A DNA stretch of 64,000 bases from Roseiarcus sp963835885 (GTDB lineage Bacteria > Pseudomonadota > Alphaproteobacteria > Rhizobiales > Beijerinckiaceae), in contig CAWIHF010000006.1 in the NCBI GenBank assembly GCA_963835885.1, positions 62,001 to 126,000 of the forward strand. Reading direction: 5' to 3'. Position 1 is the stretch's first letter. The number at the start of each line of letters is the position of its first letter. Below, piece by piece: positions 48,001-56,540 of this stretch. Below the pieces are notes generated by a model, which had not been told where the DNA came from, searched no databases, and saw only the letters and a program-made list of their open reading frames with translations. The translations under genes and the position numbers were made by a program.

Positions 48001-49195
48001 ATGACCGATGCGGCTCGAACCGACCTCTCTAACGATCGCCCAGCCTCCGCTGTAAGGGAAAGAGTGGGCAGCAACTCGGCAGGAATGGCGTCGGGCAAGC
48101 CCGTTGGCCCGGGCTTAGCGCGCTTCTCAGTCGTTTCGAACAAGGCAACGATCGGCCCGCGCCAACGTTCAGAAAGCGCTTCGTATCTGCTCGCGGGTGA
48201 TCTCATGAGTTCGCCGGCGATTGCCGCTCGTGCGACGGAACCCGTGTCCTCGGTCGCGCGGCTCATGCTGGAGTCGGGCGTCGGCGGGGTTCCGGTGCTC
48301 GATGCCGGCGAACGGCCGGTCGGCATGGTGAGCGACGGCGATCTCATGGGGCGTCGAGGCGAAGAAAGTCGCGAATGGTGGCTTGAGATGCTGGCCAGGC
48401 AGTCTTCGCCTGCCGGCCTTTTCAATAGCGCTCTCGAGCGCCCGGTTGGCGAGGTCATGAGCGCACCCGTAATCACGATTTCGGCAAAAGCTCCCGTGCG
48501 GGACATTGCCGAGGCGTTTCAAGCACACCGGATCAAGCGCCTGCCGGTGCTGGACGGCGAAAGGCTGGTCGGCGTCGTGAGCCGGGCGGACCTTCTCTGC
48601 CTCGTCGAGAGCCTGCCTGCCGCCCCGCCTGTCGGGCCCGGTGACGGCGGAGGAACTCCTCGCCTTCTTGGAGTCCATGATCGGCGGCGCTTCGCTGCGC
48701 GGCGGACTGGAGCGCCCTCCCGAGCCGGCGCAGGCCTCCGACACGGAAAAGGACACGGCGCCGAGCGACCTCTCCGCAGATGCGTTTCGCGACGCCGTCC
48801 GAGCATGCAAAGCGGAATCGCTGGATCAAAGGCAAGCTTTCAAACAGGAAGCGCAGCTTGAACGCCAGCGGCAGACAAAGGCGCTCCTTGAGCAACATGT
48901 GAGCGATGCGCAGTGGAGCGAAATGCTCGACAAGGCCAAGCTCGCCGCGCGCAGCGGCGAGCAGGAATTCATGATGCTGCGTTTCCCATCCGACCTTTGC
49001 AGCGACGGCGGCCGCAAGATCGACGTCGCCGAGGAGGGCTGGGAGGGGACGCTGCGCGGCGAGGCCGCCGAGCTCTACAGCCGCTGGCGGGCGGAGCTCA
49101 AGCCGCGGGGTTTCGGTTTGAGCGCGCGGATCGTGAGTTACGAAGATGGCATTATCGGCGACATCGGCCTCTTCCTGACCTGGAAGGGCGTTTGA
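48001..49195 (+). CDS. CBS-domain pair protein with C-terminal extension, one frameshift
   Basis: The protein has about 397 residues. Two CBS motifs are clear: AGDLMSSPAIAARATEPVSS with VGGVPVLDAGERPVGMVSDG, and VGEVMSAPVITISAKAPVRD with HRIKRLPVLDGERLVGVVSR. CBS pairs bind adenine nucleotides and act as energy sensors. A frame change near 48,635 (after LPAAPPVGPG, resuming MTAEELLAFLESMIGGASLR) leads to a charged helical C-terminal domain ending DIGLFLTWKGV. ATG 48001 is preceded by GAGGA; a GTG at 47986 is an alternative. It lies upstream of DUF3141/phosphotransacylase/kinase genes. Confidence 0.78.
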
Positions 49196-49276
49196 TCAGC
49201 CGTGGCAAGCCGGCGCTCGGGCGAGTGCTGACATAAGTCACCGACGCCCCGCTTTATGACGAAAAGGACCTAGCAC

Positions 49277-49393
49277 ATGCAGAAGACCATGAAGGCGGCT
49301 GTCGTTCGCGCGTTCGGCAAGCCGCTCGCGATCGAGGAAATCCCGGTTCCCGAGCCGGGCCCTGGGGAGGTCCTGGCGATTAACGCGCAATGA
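49277..49393 (+). pseudogene. AdhP-type alcohol dehydrogenase N-terminal remnant
   Basis: The frame reads MQKTMKAAVVRAFGKPLAIE then EIPVPEPGPGEVLAINAQ-stop. This is the conserved start of zinc alcohol dehydrogenases of the AdhP/AdhA type, which continue for about 340 residues. Here only 38 codons remain, ending at the TGA that overlaps the DUF3141 start (ATGATG). A deletion removed the rest. It may now serve as a leader peptide coupling translation to DUF3141. Confidence 0.7.
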
Positions 49394-51560
49394 TGGAGAG
49401 TCAGTTGCAAGATTCCACGATGCTCGACCAAGCGATGGAGTATTGGGGCGACGCGTGGCAGCGGAGCGTCCTGACCCTCGAGGCCCTGAATGAGCGGGGA
49501 AACATCCATCTCGCGCAAGCCGCGAAGGAAGTGCCGAATGTGCTGAACTTCGCCAATGAGCTCATCCTTGACGGGCGCAAGCTGCCGCGGCCGGCCAATT
49601 ATGGGCTTGTCCGCATCGTTCCGCCCGAAGGCGCTGTTGTCGATCCGGCGAAACCGCCGATCGTCGTCGTCGACCCGCGCGCCGGCCATGGGCCGGGCAT
49701 CGGGGGCATGAAGCCCGACAGCGAGATCGGGGTGGCGATCCGCGCCGGCCATCCATGCTACTTCGTCGGCTTCTCTCCCGAGCCGATGCCGGGTCAGACG
49801 ATCGAGGACGTCTGCCGCGCAGAAGCGACGTTTATCGAAGAGGTCACCCGTCGCCATCCCGACGCCGAGAGCAAGCCGATCGTCATCGCCAATTGCCAGG
49901 CCGGTTGGCAGACCATGATGACGGCCGCGATCCGCCCGGATCTCATGGGCCCGATCGTGGTCGCAGGCTCGCCCCTCTCATACTGGGCGGGCGTCCGCGG
50001 CAAGAACCCCATGCGGTATACCGGAGGCGTCCTCGGCGGCACGTGGCTGACCGCGCTCTCCGGTGACCTCGGCGCAGGCAAGTTCGACGGCGCCAGCCTC
50101 ATCGCCAATTTCGAGCAGCTCAATCCGGCAAACACGTATTGGACGAAGGAATACAACGTCTATTCGAAGGTTGACACCGAAAAACAGCGCTTTCTCGAAT
50201 TTGAGACCTATTGGGGCAGCCCGGTCCTGCTGAACGCCGGCGAAATGCAATGGATCGTCGACAACCTGTTCGTCGGCAACAAGCTTTCGACCGGCCAGAT
50301 CCGCACCTGCGACGGGCTACGGATCGACCTACGGAACATCAAGTCGCCGATCGTGTGCTTCTGTTCCTGGGGCGACAACATCACGCCGCCGCAGCAGGCG
50401 CTCGACTGGATTCTCGATCTCTACGACAACGTCGACGAGATCGTGGCCAACGGTCAAACTATCGTCTACTCGCTGCACCACACGATCGGGCATCTCGGCA
50501 TCTTCGTCTCGGGTAAGGTCGCTTTGAAAGAGCACCAGGAGTTCGTCTCGTGCATGGACATGATCGACGCCATGCCGCCGGGACTTTACGAGGCGACCAT
50601 CACCGAGGTCACCGACAAGACGGAGAACCACCAACTCATCGACGGCAAGTATCTCTTCCGTCTGGAAGCCCGGACGCTCGACGACATACGCGCCTTCGGC
50701 GTCAATAGTGCGGACGACGAGAAGCGCTTCGCCACGGTTGCGCGGGTCTCCGAGGTCAATCTCGGCCTCTATCGGACCTTCGTCGAGCCTTGGGTTCGCG
50801 CCATGACGACGGAGCGAGACGGCCGAGGCCTTGCGCCAAATGCATCCGCACCGTTTCCGTTTCCGTATTTTCTCGGACGAAAACCCATTCATGCTGCCGA
50901 TCAAGGCGGTTGCGGCGGAGGCACGCTTGCGGCGCGAGCCCGTGAGCCCGGACAATCCATTCCTCTCATTCGAGAAGGCAGCGTCAAACTGGATCACGAC
51001 CTGTCTTAAATCGTTGGGCGAGTTTCGCGACGCGATGACGGAAGCAACGTTCCTGAATACCTATGGGTCGCCGCTTATCCAGGCTGCGGTCGGCCTCATG
51101 GCCGAACCAAATGCGGTCCCGCGTCACATCGAGCGCGATATCGAGCGCCAGAGCGCCGCGAAGCGAACTCGCTAACGCGCTCGAGCATCGCTTTGAGGCC
51201 GGCGGCGCGGACGAGGGGGCGCTCCGCGCATTGATCTACATCCGCAGGCCCGACGGCGCCGCTGACGAGCGCGGCTTTCGGATGCTGAAGATCATACGCG
51301 ACACGAGAAAGGCGAACAGACAGCTGACGCTTTCCCAGTTCAAGGACATGGTGAAGGAGCAATTCCAGCTCGTCCTGTTCGACGAAGAGCGCGCGATCAA
51401 GGCGCTGCCGAGGCTCGTCCATCCTGGCGAGCCTGAGTCCGACGCGGCGCTGGATGCGCTGCGGGCGCTCCTGGTGGCGCCGGGACCCTTGGCCAAGGAG
51501 GAAAGGAGCCGGGTCGTCCGGGTCGAGAAGCTGCTTGGCGTGAAGCTCATGAAGGTTTGA
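49390..51560 (+). CDS. DUF3141 protein (PHA-synthetase-like alpha/beta hydrolase), two frameshifts
   Basis: The protein has about 723 residues. The N-terminal alpha/beta-hydrolase domain shows AKPPIVVVDPRAGHGPGIGG, nucleophile region KPIVIANCQAGWQTMMTAAI (PhaC-like x-C-x-x-G), SPIVCFCSWGDNITPPQQAL and histidine TIGHLGIFVSGKVA. The C-terminal DUF3141-specific part is helical. Frames shift near 50,812 (resuming EALRQMHPHRFRFRIFSDEN) and near 51,155 (resuming ELANALEHRFEAGGADEG), ending GVKLMKV. It is often annotated poly(3-hydroxyalkanoate) synthetase, but its biochemical role is unproven. The phosphotransacylase gene follows after 15 bases. Confidence 0.8.
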
Positions 51561-51575
51561 GGAAGGAGCCCGACA

Positions 51576-52541
51576 ATGGTCGACAAATCCCGACTGGCTG
51601 GCGGCGAGAAATATAGGCGCCTGATCGCCGCGGCGCAGAATGCGGCCAGGATCAAAGTGGCCGTCGCGCACCCTTGCGACGACGTCTCTCTGCGCGGCGC
51701 CATCGAAGCCTACAAGCTTGGCTTGATCGAGCCGATCCTCGTCGGCCCGCCGGAGCGGGTTCGAAACGCGGCCAAGGAGGCCGACCTCGACATCAGCGGG
51801 TTCGAACTTGTCGGGTCGGCGCATAGCCATAACTCAGCGGCGAAGGCAGTCGGCCTCGTCACGGCGGGCCGGGTCGAGGCGCTGATGAAGGGCAGCCTCC
51901 ACACCGACGAGCTCATGGGCGCCGTAGTCGCGCGCGAAGGCGGCATCCGCACCGAGCGCCGGATCAGCCACTGCTTCATCATGGACGTGCCCGGACACGA
52001 GCAGCCGCTCATCATCACCGACGCGGCGGTCAACATCGCTCCCGACCTCGACGCCAAGGTCGACATCATTCAGAACGCCATCGATCTCGCTCATGCGATG
52101 GGCGCGCCCGAGGTGCGCGTAGCGATCCTGAGCGCGATGGAGACCGTGACGGCGAAGGTGCCGTCCACAATCGAGGCCGCCGCCTTATGCAAAATGGCGG
52201 ACCGGGGTCAGATCACGGGAGCGCTGCTCGACGGGCCACTCGCGCTCGACAACGCGATCAGCCCGGAGGCGGCGGCGATCAAGAAGATCATCTCCCCCGT
52301 CGCGGGACGCGCCAACGTGCTGGTCGTTCCGGATCTCGAGGCCGGCAACATGCTCGCCAAGAGTCTCTCATTCCTCGCCAAAGCGGACGCCGCAGGGATT
52401 GTGCTCGGGGCGCGCGTGCCAGTCATTCTGACGAGCCGGGCCAACTCGCTCCTGAGCCGCCTCGCCTCTTGCGCGGTCGCGGTTATGATCGCCTCGGCGC
52501 GGCGTAAGTCGGCGGCTCCGTCGGCGCAATATTCTCGATGA
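51576..52541 (+). CDS. phosphate acetyl/butyryltransferase
   Basis: This 321-residue stand-alone Ptb/Pta-type phosphotransacylase has AHPCDDVSLRGAIEAYKLGL, GSLHTDELMGAVVAREGGIR, ITDAAVNIAPDLDAKVDIIQ and VVPDLEAGNMLAKSLSFLAK. It is clearly homologous to the C-terminal half of the hydratase fusion at 35.8-37.3 kb but lacks the MaoC domain. It swaps CoA for phosphate on an acyl group to supply the kinase encoded next. The two-gene arrangement after DUF3141 is a common alphaproteobacterial set. Intact. Confidence 0.85.
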   Translation: MVDKSRLAGGEKYRRLIAAAQNAARIKVAVAHPCDDVSLRGAIEAYKLGLIEPILVGPPERVRNAAKEADLDISGFELVGSAHSHNSAAKAVGLVTAGRVEALMKGSLHTDELMGAVVAREGGIRTERRISHCFIMDVPGHEQPLIITDAAVNIAPDLDAKVDIIQNAIDLAHAMGAPEVRVAILSAMETVTAKVPSTIEAAALCKMADRGQITGALLDGPLALDNAISPEAAAIKKIISPVAGRANVLVVPDLEAGNMLAKSLSFLAKADAAGIVLGARVPVILTSRANSLLSRLASCAVAVMIASARRKSAAPSAQYSR

Positions 52542-52637
52542 GTTACTGCGGCGCCAATCGCGTCGTACCGGATGACAATGTGATGGGTGGGGTCGATGGC
52601 GGCGCCGATGCCGTCGCTTGACCGAACGGAGGTCGCC

Positions 52638-53813
52638 ATGTCGAGCTTCATCGCCGTGATCAATGCCGGTTCCTCTAGCGTCAAGTTCGCGATCTACCAG
52701 GCGACGAACGAGGCGCGCTGCCGCTTCCGCGGGCAAGTCGAGGGGATCGGAACGGCGCCGCGCCTGAAGGTGGTGGACGACGCGGGCGCTGGCGTCGCGG
52801 AGCGATCATTCGCGGCGCATGGCTTCGACCATGGCGCGGCTACGCGCGAGATCCTCGAGACCGGGCGCGCGTTGCTCGATGGGGGCTCGGTGATCGGCTT
52901 CGGTCATCGCGTGGTCCACGGCGGCCTCAAGTACGCAAGTCCCGTGCGCGTGACCGAGGCGGTGCTCGACGACCTCGGCGAGCTCACGCCGCTCGCGCCT
53001 CTGCACGAGCCGCACAACCTGGCGCCCATTCGCGCGATCATGCAGCTTGCGCCGCAGATTCCCCAGATCGCCTGCTTCGATACGGCGTTCCATCGCTCCC
53101 AACCGAATCTTGCCCAGGCTTTCGCCCTTCCGCGTCGCTTCGCCGAAGAGGGCGTCCGCCGCTACGGGTTTCATGGCCTCTCATATGAGTATCTCGCGTC
53201 GCGCCTGAAGGAGCTCGCGCCGGACCTTGCCGGCGGGCGGATCGTTTTCGCTCACTTGGGCAACGGCGCGAGCCTGTGCGCGGTGAAGGACGGCCGCAGC
53301 GTCGCCTCGACCATGGGGTTCACCGCCGTCGATGGCCTGATGATGGGAACGCGCTGCGGGGCTATCGACCCCGGCGCAATTCTGTACATGATGCAACGTC
53401 ACGGCATGGATGCTGCGGCGATCGAGGATCTCATCTACCGGCAATCGGGTCTCCTCGGCGTCTCCGGCATTTCCTCGGACATGCGCGCCTTGCGCGCTTC
53501 GTCCGATCTTGCGGCGAAGGAGGCGGTCGCCCTGTTCGTCTATCGCATCGTGCGGGAAATCGGCTCGCTCGTCGCCGCCTTGGGCGGCATTGACGGGCTG
53601 GTCTTTTCTGCCGGCATCGGCGAACACGACCCCTTGACCCGCGCCGAGGTTGTCGAAGGCTCGCGGTGGACGGGCGCGATTCTCGATGCCACGCGCAACG
53701 AACGCACCCGCGAGGGGCGGATCAGCGCGGACAACTCATCTGTCTCCGTCTGGGTCGTCCCGACCGACGAAGAGGGGCTCATTGCTCGCCATACGGCGGC
53801 GCTGCTTCAATAA
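52638..53813 (+). CDS. ackA: acetate/butyrate kinase
   Basis: The 391-residue ASKHA-fold kinase begins MSSFIAVINAGSSSVKFAIY with the phosphate-binding NAGSSS. It has GFGHRVVHGGLKYASPVRVT, the catalytic region QIACFDTAFHRSQPNLAQAF, YGFHGLSYEYLASRL, VFAHLGNGASLCAVKDGRSV and GLVFSAGIGEHDPLTRAEVV. It makes ATP and a short-chain acid from an acyl phosphate (or the reverse). I chose ATG 52638 with CGGAGG upstream; the frame is open from 52587 but those residues are not conserved. It is the intact counterpart of the remnant at 35.8 kb. Confidence 0.88.
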   Translation: MSSFIAVINAGSSSVKFAIYQATNEARCRFRGQVEGIGTAPRLKVVDDAGAGVAERSFAAHGFDHGAATREILETGRALLDGGSVIGFGHRVVHGGLKYASPVRVTEAVLDDLGELTPLAPLHEPHNLAPIRAIMQLAPQIPQIACFDTAFHRSQPNLAQAFALPRRFAEEGVRRYGFHGLSYEYLASRLKELAPDLAGGRIVFAHLGNGASLCAVKDGRSVASTMGFTAVDGLMMGTRCGAIDPGAILYMMQRHGMDAAAIEDLIYRQSGLLGVSGISSDMRALRASSDLAAKEAVALFVYRIVREIGSLVAALGGIDGLVFSAGIGEHDPLTRAEVVEGSRWTGAILDATRNERTREGRISADNSSVSVWVVPTDEEGLIARHTAALLQ

Positions 53814-53959
53814 GCGCCCGGCTTTCCAACCCCTGCAGACCGGATGATCTCGCTTTGCCTCGTCGAAACCGGCACGGTGGTTTCCGGCCGGAGCGCGCCT
53901 GGAGTCGAGGGGAGGAGTCGAGGCGCTGCCTCCGTCCCGACGAAGCCGGGGCCTCGACC

Positions 53960-54160
53960 GCTGCCGAATTCCCTGCGAACAGGGTAAAAAACAGAGATTT
54001 TCGCGTATTTCAGCCAATTCTTGGAAAACCGTCCCAGAAAGCCCAACAATTCTAGGCGGTTCTGAGAAAATTCCGTACGCGGCCGAACAGGGAATTAATT
54101 CGGCCGAACAGGGAATTAAAAGTTCCCTGTTCGGCGGAGAACAGGGATATCTCGCGCCTA
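53960..54160. repeat. AT-rich intergenic repeat cluster with GAACAGGGAA hairpins
   Basis: CGGCCGAACAGGGAATTAA is repeated at 54080-54098 and 54101-54119. The second copy forms a perfect 13-bp hairpin with TTCCCTGTTCGGC (54123-54135) around a 7-base loop. Further partial copies (TTCCCTGCGAACAGGG near 53,970; GGAGAACAGGGA near 54,137) make this a mosaic of one motif. It sits between converging ackA and the second dehydrogenase, so it may act as a bidirectional terminator or be a dispersed repeat family. Confidence 0.65.
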
Positions 54161-54238
54161 TTCGGCGCTTTCCTCGCGCAAGCGCGGGTTTCTGGTGTGC
54201 AAATTCTCAGTCACGGGGACGTCGAGTCCGACTGCCTG

Positions 54239-55102
54239 CTAGGCCATCTCGTAGGCGAAGAACCCCTTGCCGGTCTTGCGCCCGAGGTAGCCGGCGTCGC
54301 ACATCTGCTTCAAGAGCGGACTCGGGCGGTACTTCGAGTCGTCGAAACCGGTGTAGAGCGTCTCCATGATATCGAGGACGATGTCGAGGCCGATGAGGTC
54401 GGCGAGCGACAGCGGCCCCATCGGGTGGTTGGCGCCGAGCTTCATCATCTGGTCGACGTCTTCCGGCGTCGCCAAACCCTCGTAGACGCAGTTGATCGCC
54501 TCGTTGATCATCGGCACCAGCACGCGGTTGACGACGAAGCCGTAGGAATCCTTCGACACGCGCGCCTTCTTGCCGATGTCCTCGGTGAGCTTGACGATCC
54601 TGTCGCAGGTCGCGTCGGTCGTCTGCAACGCCCGGATGATCTCGACCAGCGCCATCACCGGCACGGGATTGAAAAAGTGCATGCCGATCACCCGGCCCGG
54701 GACCTTGGAGGTCGAGGCGATGCGGGTGACCGAGATCGACGAGGTGTTGGTGGCGAGGATCGCCTCGGCTCGGCAGACGCGGTCGAGGGCGCCAAACACC
54801 TCCTTCTTGACGTCGAAGCGCTCGAGCACGGCCTCGACCACGACGTCGCACTCGGCGAGATCCTCGATCCTGGTCGTCGGCGCGATGCGCTTTAGCGCTG
54901 CGTCGCGCGCGTCGGGCTCGAGCTTGCCGCGCGCGACCACACGCTCGAGGCTCTTCTTGATCGCGCCCATGCCCCGATTGAGGGGCGCCTCGGCGATGTC
55001 CTGCAGCCGCACCGGATAGCCCGCGACGGCGAAGGTTTGCGCGACCCCCGCCCCCATCGCGCCGGCCCCGACCACGCCGATCTCTTTGATCCCGTCGATC
55101 AT
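54239..55102 (-). CDS. 3-hydroxybutyryl-CoA dehydrogenase (copy 2)
   Basis: The 287-residue complete enzyme has EIGVVGAGAMGAGVAQTFAV, ILATNTSSISVTRIA, MHFFNPVPVMALVEIIRALQ, LGANHPMGPLSLADLIGLDI and the C-terminus MCDAGYLGRKTGKGFFAYEM. It has the same function as copy 1. About 20 residues differ from copy 1 within the first 108, but only two over the next about 157, a sharply uneven pattern. It is convergent with ackA across the repeat cluster. Confidence 0.88.
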   Translation of the reverse strand: MIDGIKEIGVVGAGAMGAGVAQTFAVAGYPVRLQDIAEAPLNRGMGAIKKSLERVVARGKLEPDARDAALKRIAPTTRIEDLAECDVVVEAVLERFDVKKEVFGALDRVCRAEAILATNTSSISVTRIASTSKVPGRVIGMHFFNPVPVMALVEIIRALQTTDATCDRIVKLTEDIGKKARVSKDSYGFVVNRVLVPMINEAINCVYEGLATPEDVDQMMKLGANHPMGPLSLADLIGLDIVLDIMETLYTGFDDSKYRPSPLLKQMCDAGYLGRKTGKGFFAYEMA

Positions 55103-55469
55103 GTCAGCTCCTTTTCTTGCCCGGAGGGCGTTACCTCAGTCGATAAAGGGAACTTGGTCCCGATGCGATTGCCCGCTCGTCTTGTGGGCTCATCCTTTGG
55201 CTTAGGATGTTTGGCGGAAGTTGTATGCGCCAATGCGTCGGCTCACTTGGCTCAACGCGCGCTGTGCCTAATATCGACAGCGTAATCATCGTCAGTCTGT
55301 TCTCGGCTTGCACAGGACAGAATTCGGGTCGCGGCCGTCCCAATTCTTTCGCGGAGGCGAAAAGCCAATGTTGATTCATAGGCAAGGCGTCATTTTGGCG
55401 AATCGGCTTAAGGACGTCGACGCATCGGGTCGATGGTCCGTGGGCAACCGTTTGCGAAAGGCGGCGCCG

Positions 55470-56540
55470 ATGTTCAAGTCTCGCATCGCAGTAGCCGCAT
55501 TGATCGCCGTGACACTCGCGGGCTGCAACAAGACGTCGCCGCCATTGCCGGAGGCAAGGCCCGTCCGTACGGTCACCATCGAGCATGCGGCGGAAGGCGA
55601 GATCGTTTCGCTGACCGGCCATGTCCGCGCCAAGGATGAGGTCAGCCTCGCCTTTCGAATTGACGGACAGATGATCGAGCGGCCGGTCCATATGGGGGAT
55701 GTGCTCAAGGCGGGCCAGATGGTCGCGCGTCTTGACTCCCAGGTTCAAGACAATGCGCTGCGAGCGGCCGAAGCCAACCTTGCGTCGATCGAGGCGGTGC
55801 TGACCGAGGCGCGTCTCACCTTCGGGCGGCAGCAGAAACTTGTGAACGACGGCTGGACCACACGCGCCAATTTCGACACGGCCCAGCAAAAGCTCCTGAC
55901 CGCTGAGGCCCAGGTCGACGCGGCTCAGGCGCAGGTGCGGATCGCGCGCGAGCAGCAGAGCTACACGGTCTTGTACGCCGACGCCCCGGGCGCCGTCACC
56001 GCGACCGGCGCCGAGCCGGGCGAAGTGGTCCGTGCTGGACAGATGATTGTGCAGCTTGCGCGTCAAGGCGGGCGCGACGCGGTCTTCGACGTGCCTGAGC
56101 AACTTCTTCGGACCGGACCCCGTGATCCCCGCGTCGAGATCGTGCTCAACGGCGCCCCGAATGTGAAGGCCGTCGGCCGCGTTCGGGAGATCGCGCCGCA
56201 GGCCGACGCCACGACACGAACATATCAGGTCAAGGTCGGCATCGAGAATCCGCCGGCGGCGATGCAGCTCGGAGCCACAGTCACCGGCCGCATTCAGTTG
56301 TCGGCTCCGCCAGGCGTGGACGTGCCCGCGAGCGCGCTCACCGAGTCGGACGGGCGCCCTGCCGTGTGGGTGGTCGATCCGCAGAGCCATACCGTGTCCC
56401 TGCGCAGCGTGGATGTCCTGCGGGACGACCCTGACACCGTCGTGATCTCTCAGGGGCTGGAAACGGGCGAGGTCGTGGTCACCGCCGGGACGCAGACCCT
56501 GCGCCCCGGCCAGAAGGTTCGCCTCCTGGGAGCCGGCTGA
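55470..56540 (+). CDS. RND efflux periplasmic adaptor (lipoprotein)
   Basis: The 356-residue membrane-fusion protein starts with a lipoprotein signal (MFKSRIAVAALIAVTLAGCN, lipobox LAGC). The lipoyl half DEVSLAFRIDGQMIERPVHM with GDVLKAGQMVARLDS, the coiled coil LRAAEANLASIEAVLTEARL, and barrel/membrane-proximal domains (YADAPGAVTATGAEPGEVVR, GATVTGRIQLSAPPGVDVPA) follow. I chose ATG 55470 because it yields the signal; an ATG at 55368 with a good GGAGG is an alternative but buries the lipobox. Its stop overlaps the pump gene start (TGATG). Confidence 0.82.
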   Translation: MFKSRIAVAALIAVTLAGCNKTSPPLPEARPVRTVTIEHAAEGEIVSLTGHVRAKDEVSLAFRIDGQMIERPVHMGDVLKAGQMVARLDSQVQDNALRAAEANLASIEAVLTEARLTFGRQQKLVNDGWTTRANFDTAQQKLLTAEAQVDAAQAQVRIAREQQSYTVLYADAPGAVTATGAEPGEVVRAGQMIVQLARQGGRDAVFDVPEQLLRTGPRDPRVEIVLNGAPNVKAVGRVREIAPQADATTRTYQVKVGIENPPAAMQLGATVTGRIQLSAPPGVDVPASALTESDGRPAVWVVDPQSHTVSLRSVDVLRDDPDTVVISQGLETGEVVVTAGTQTLRPGQKVRLLGAG

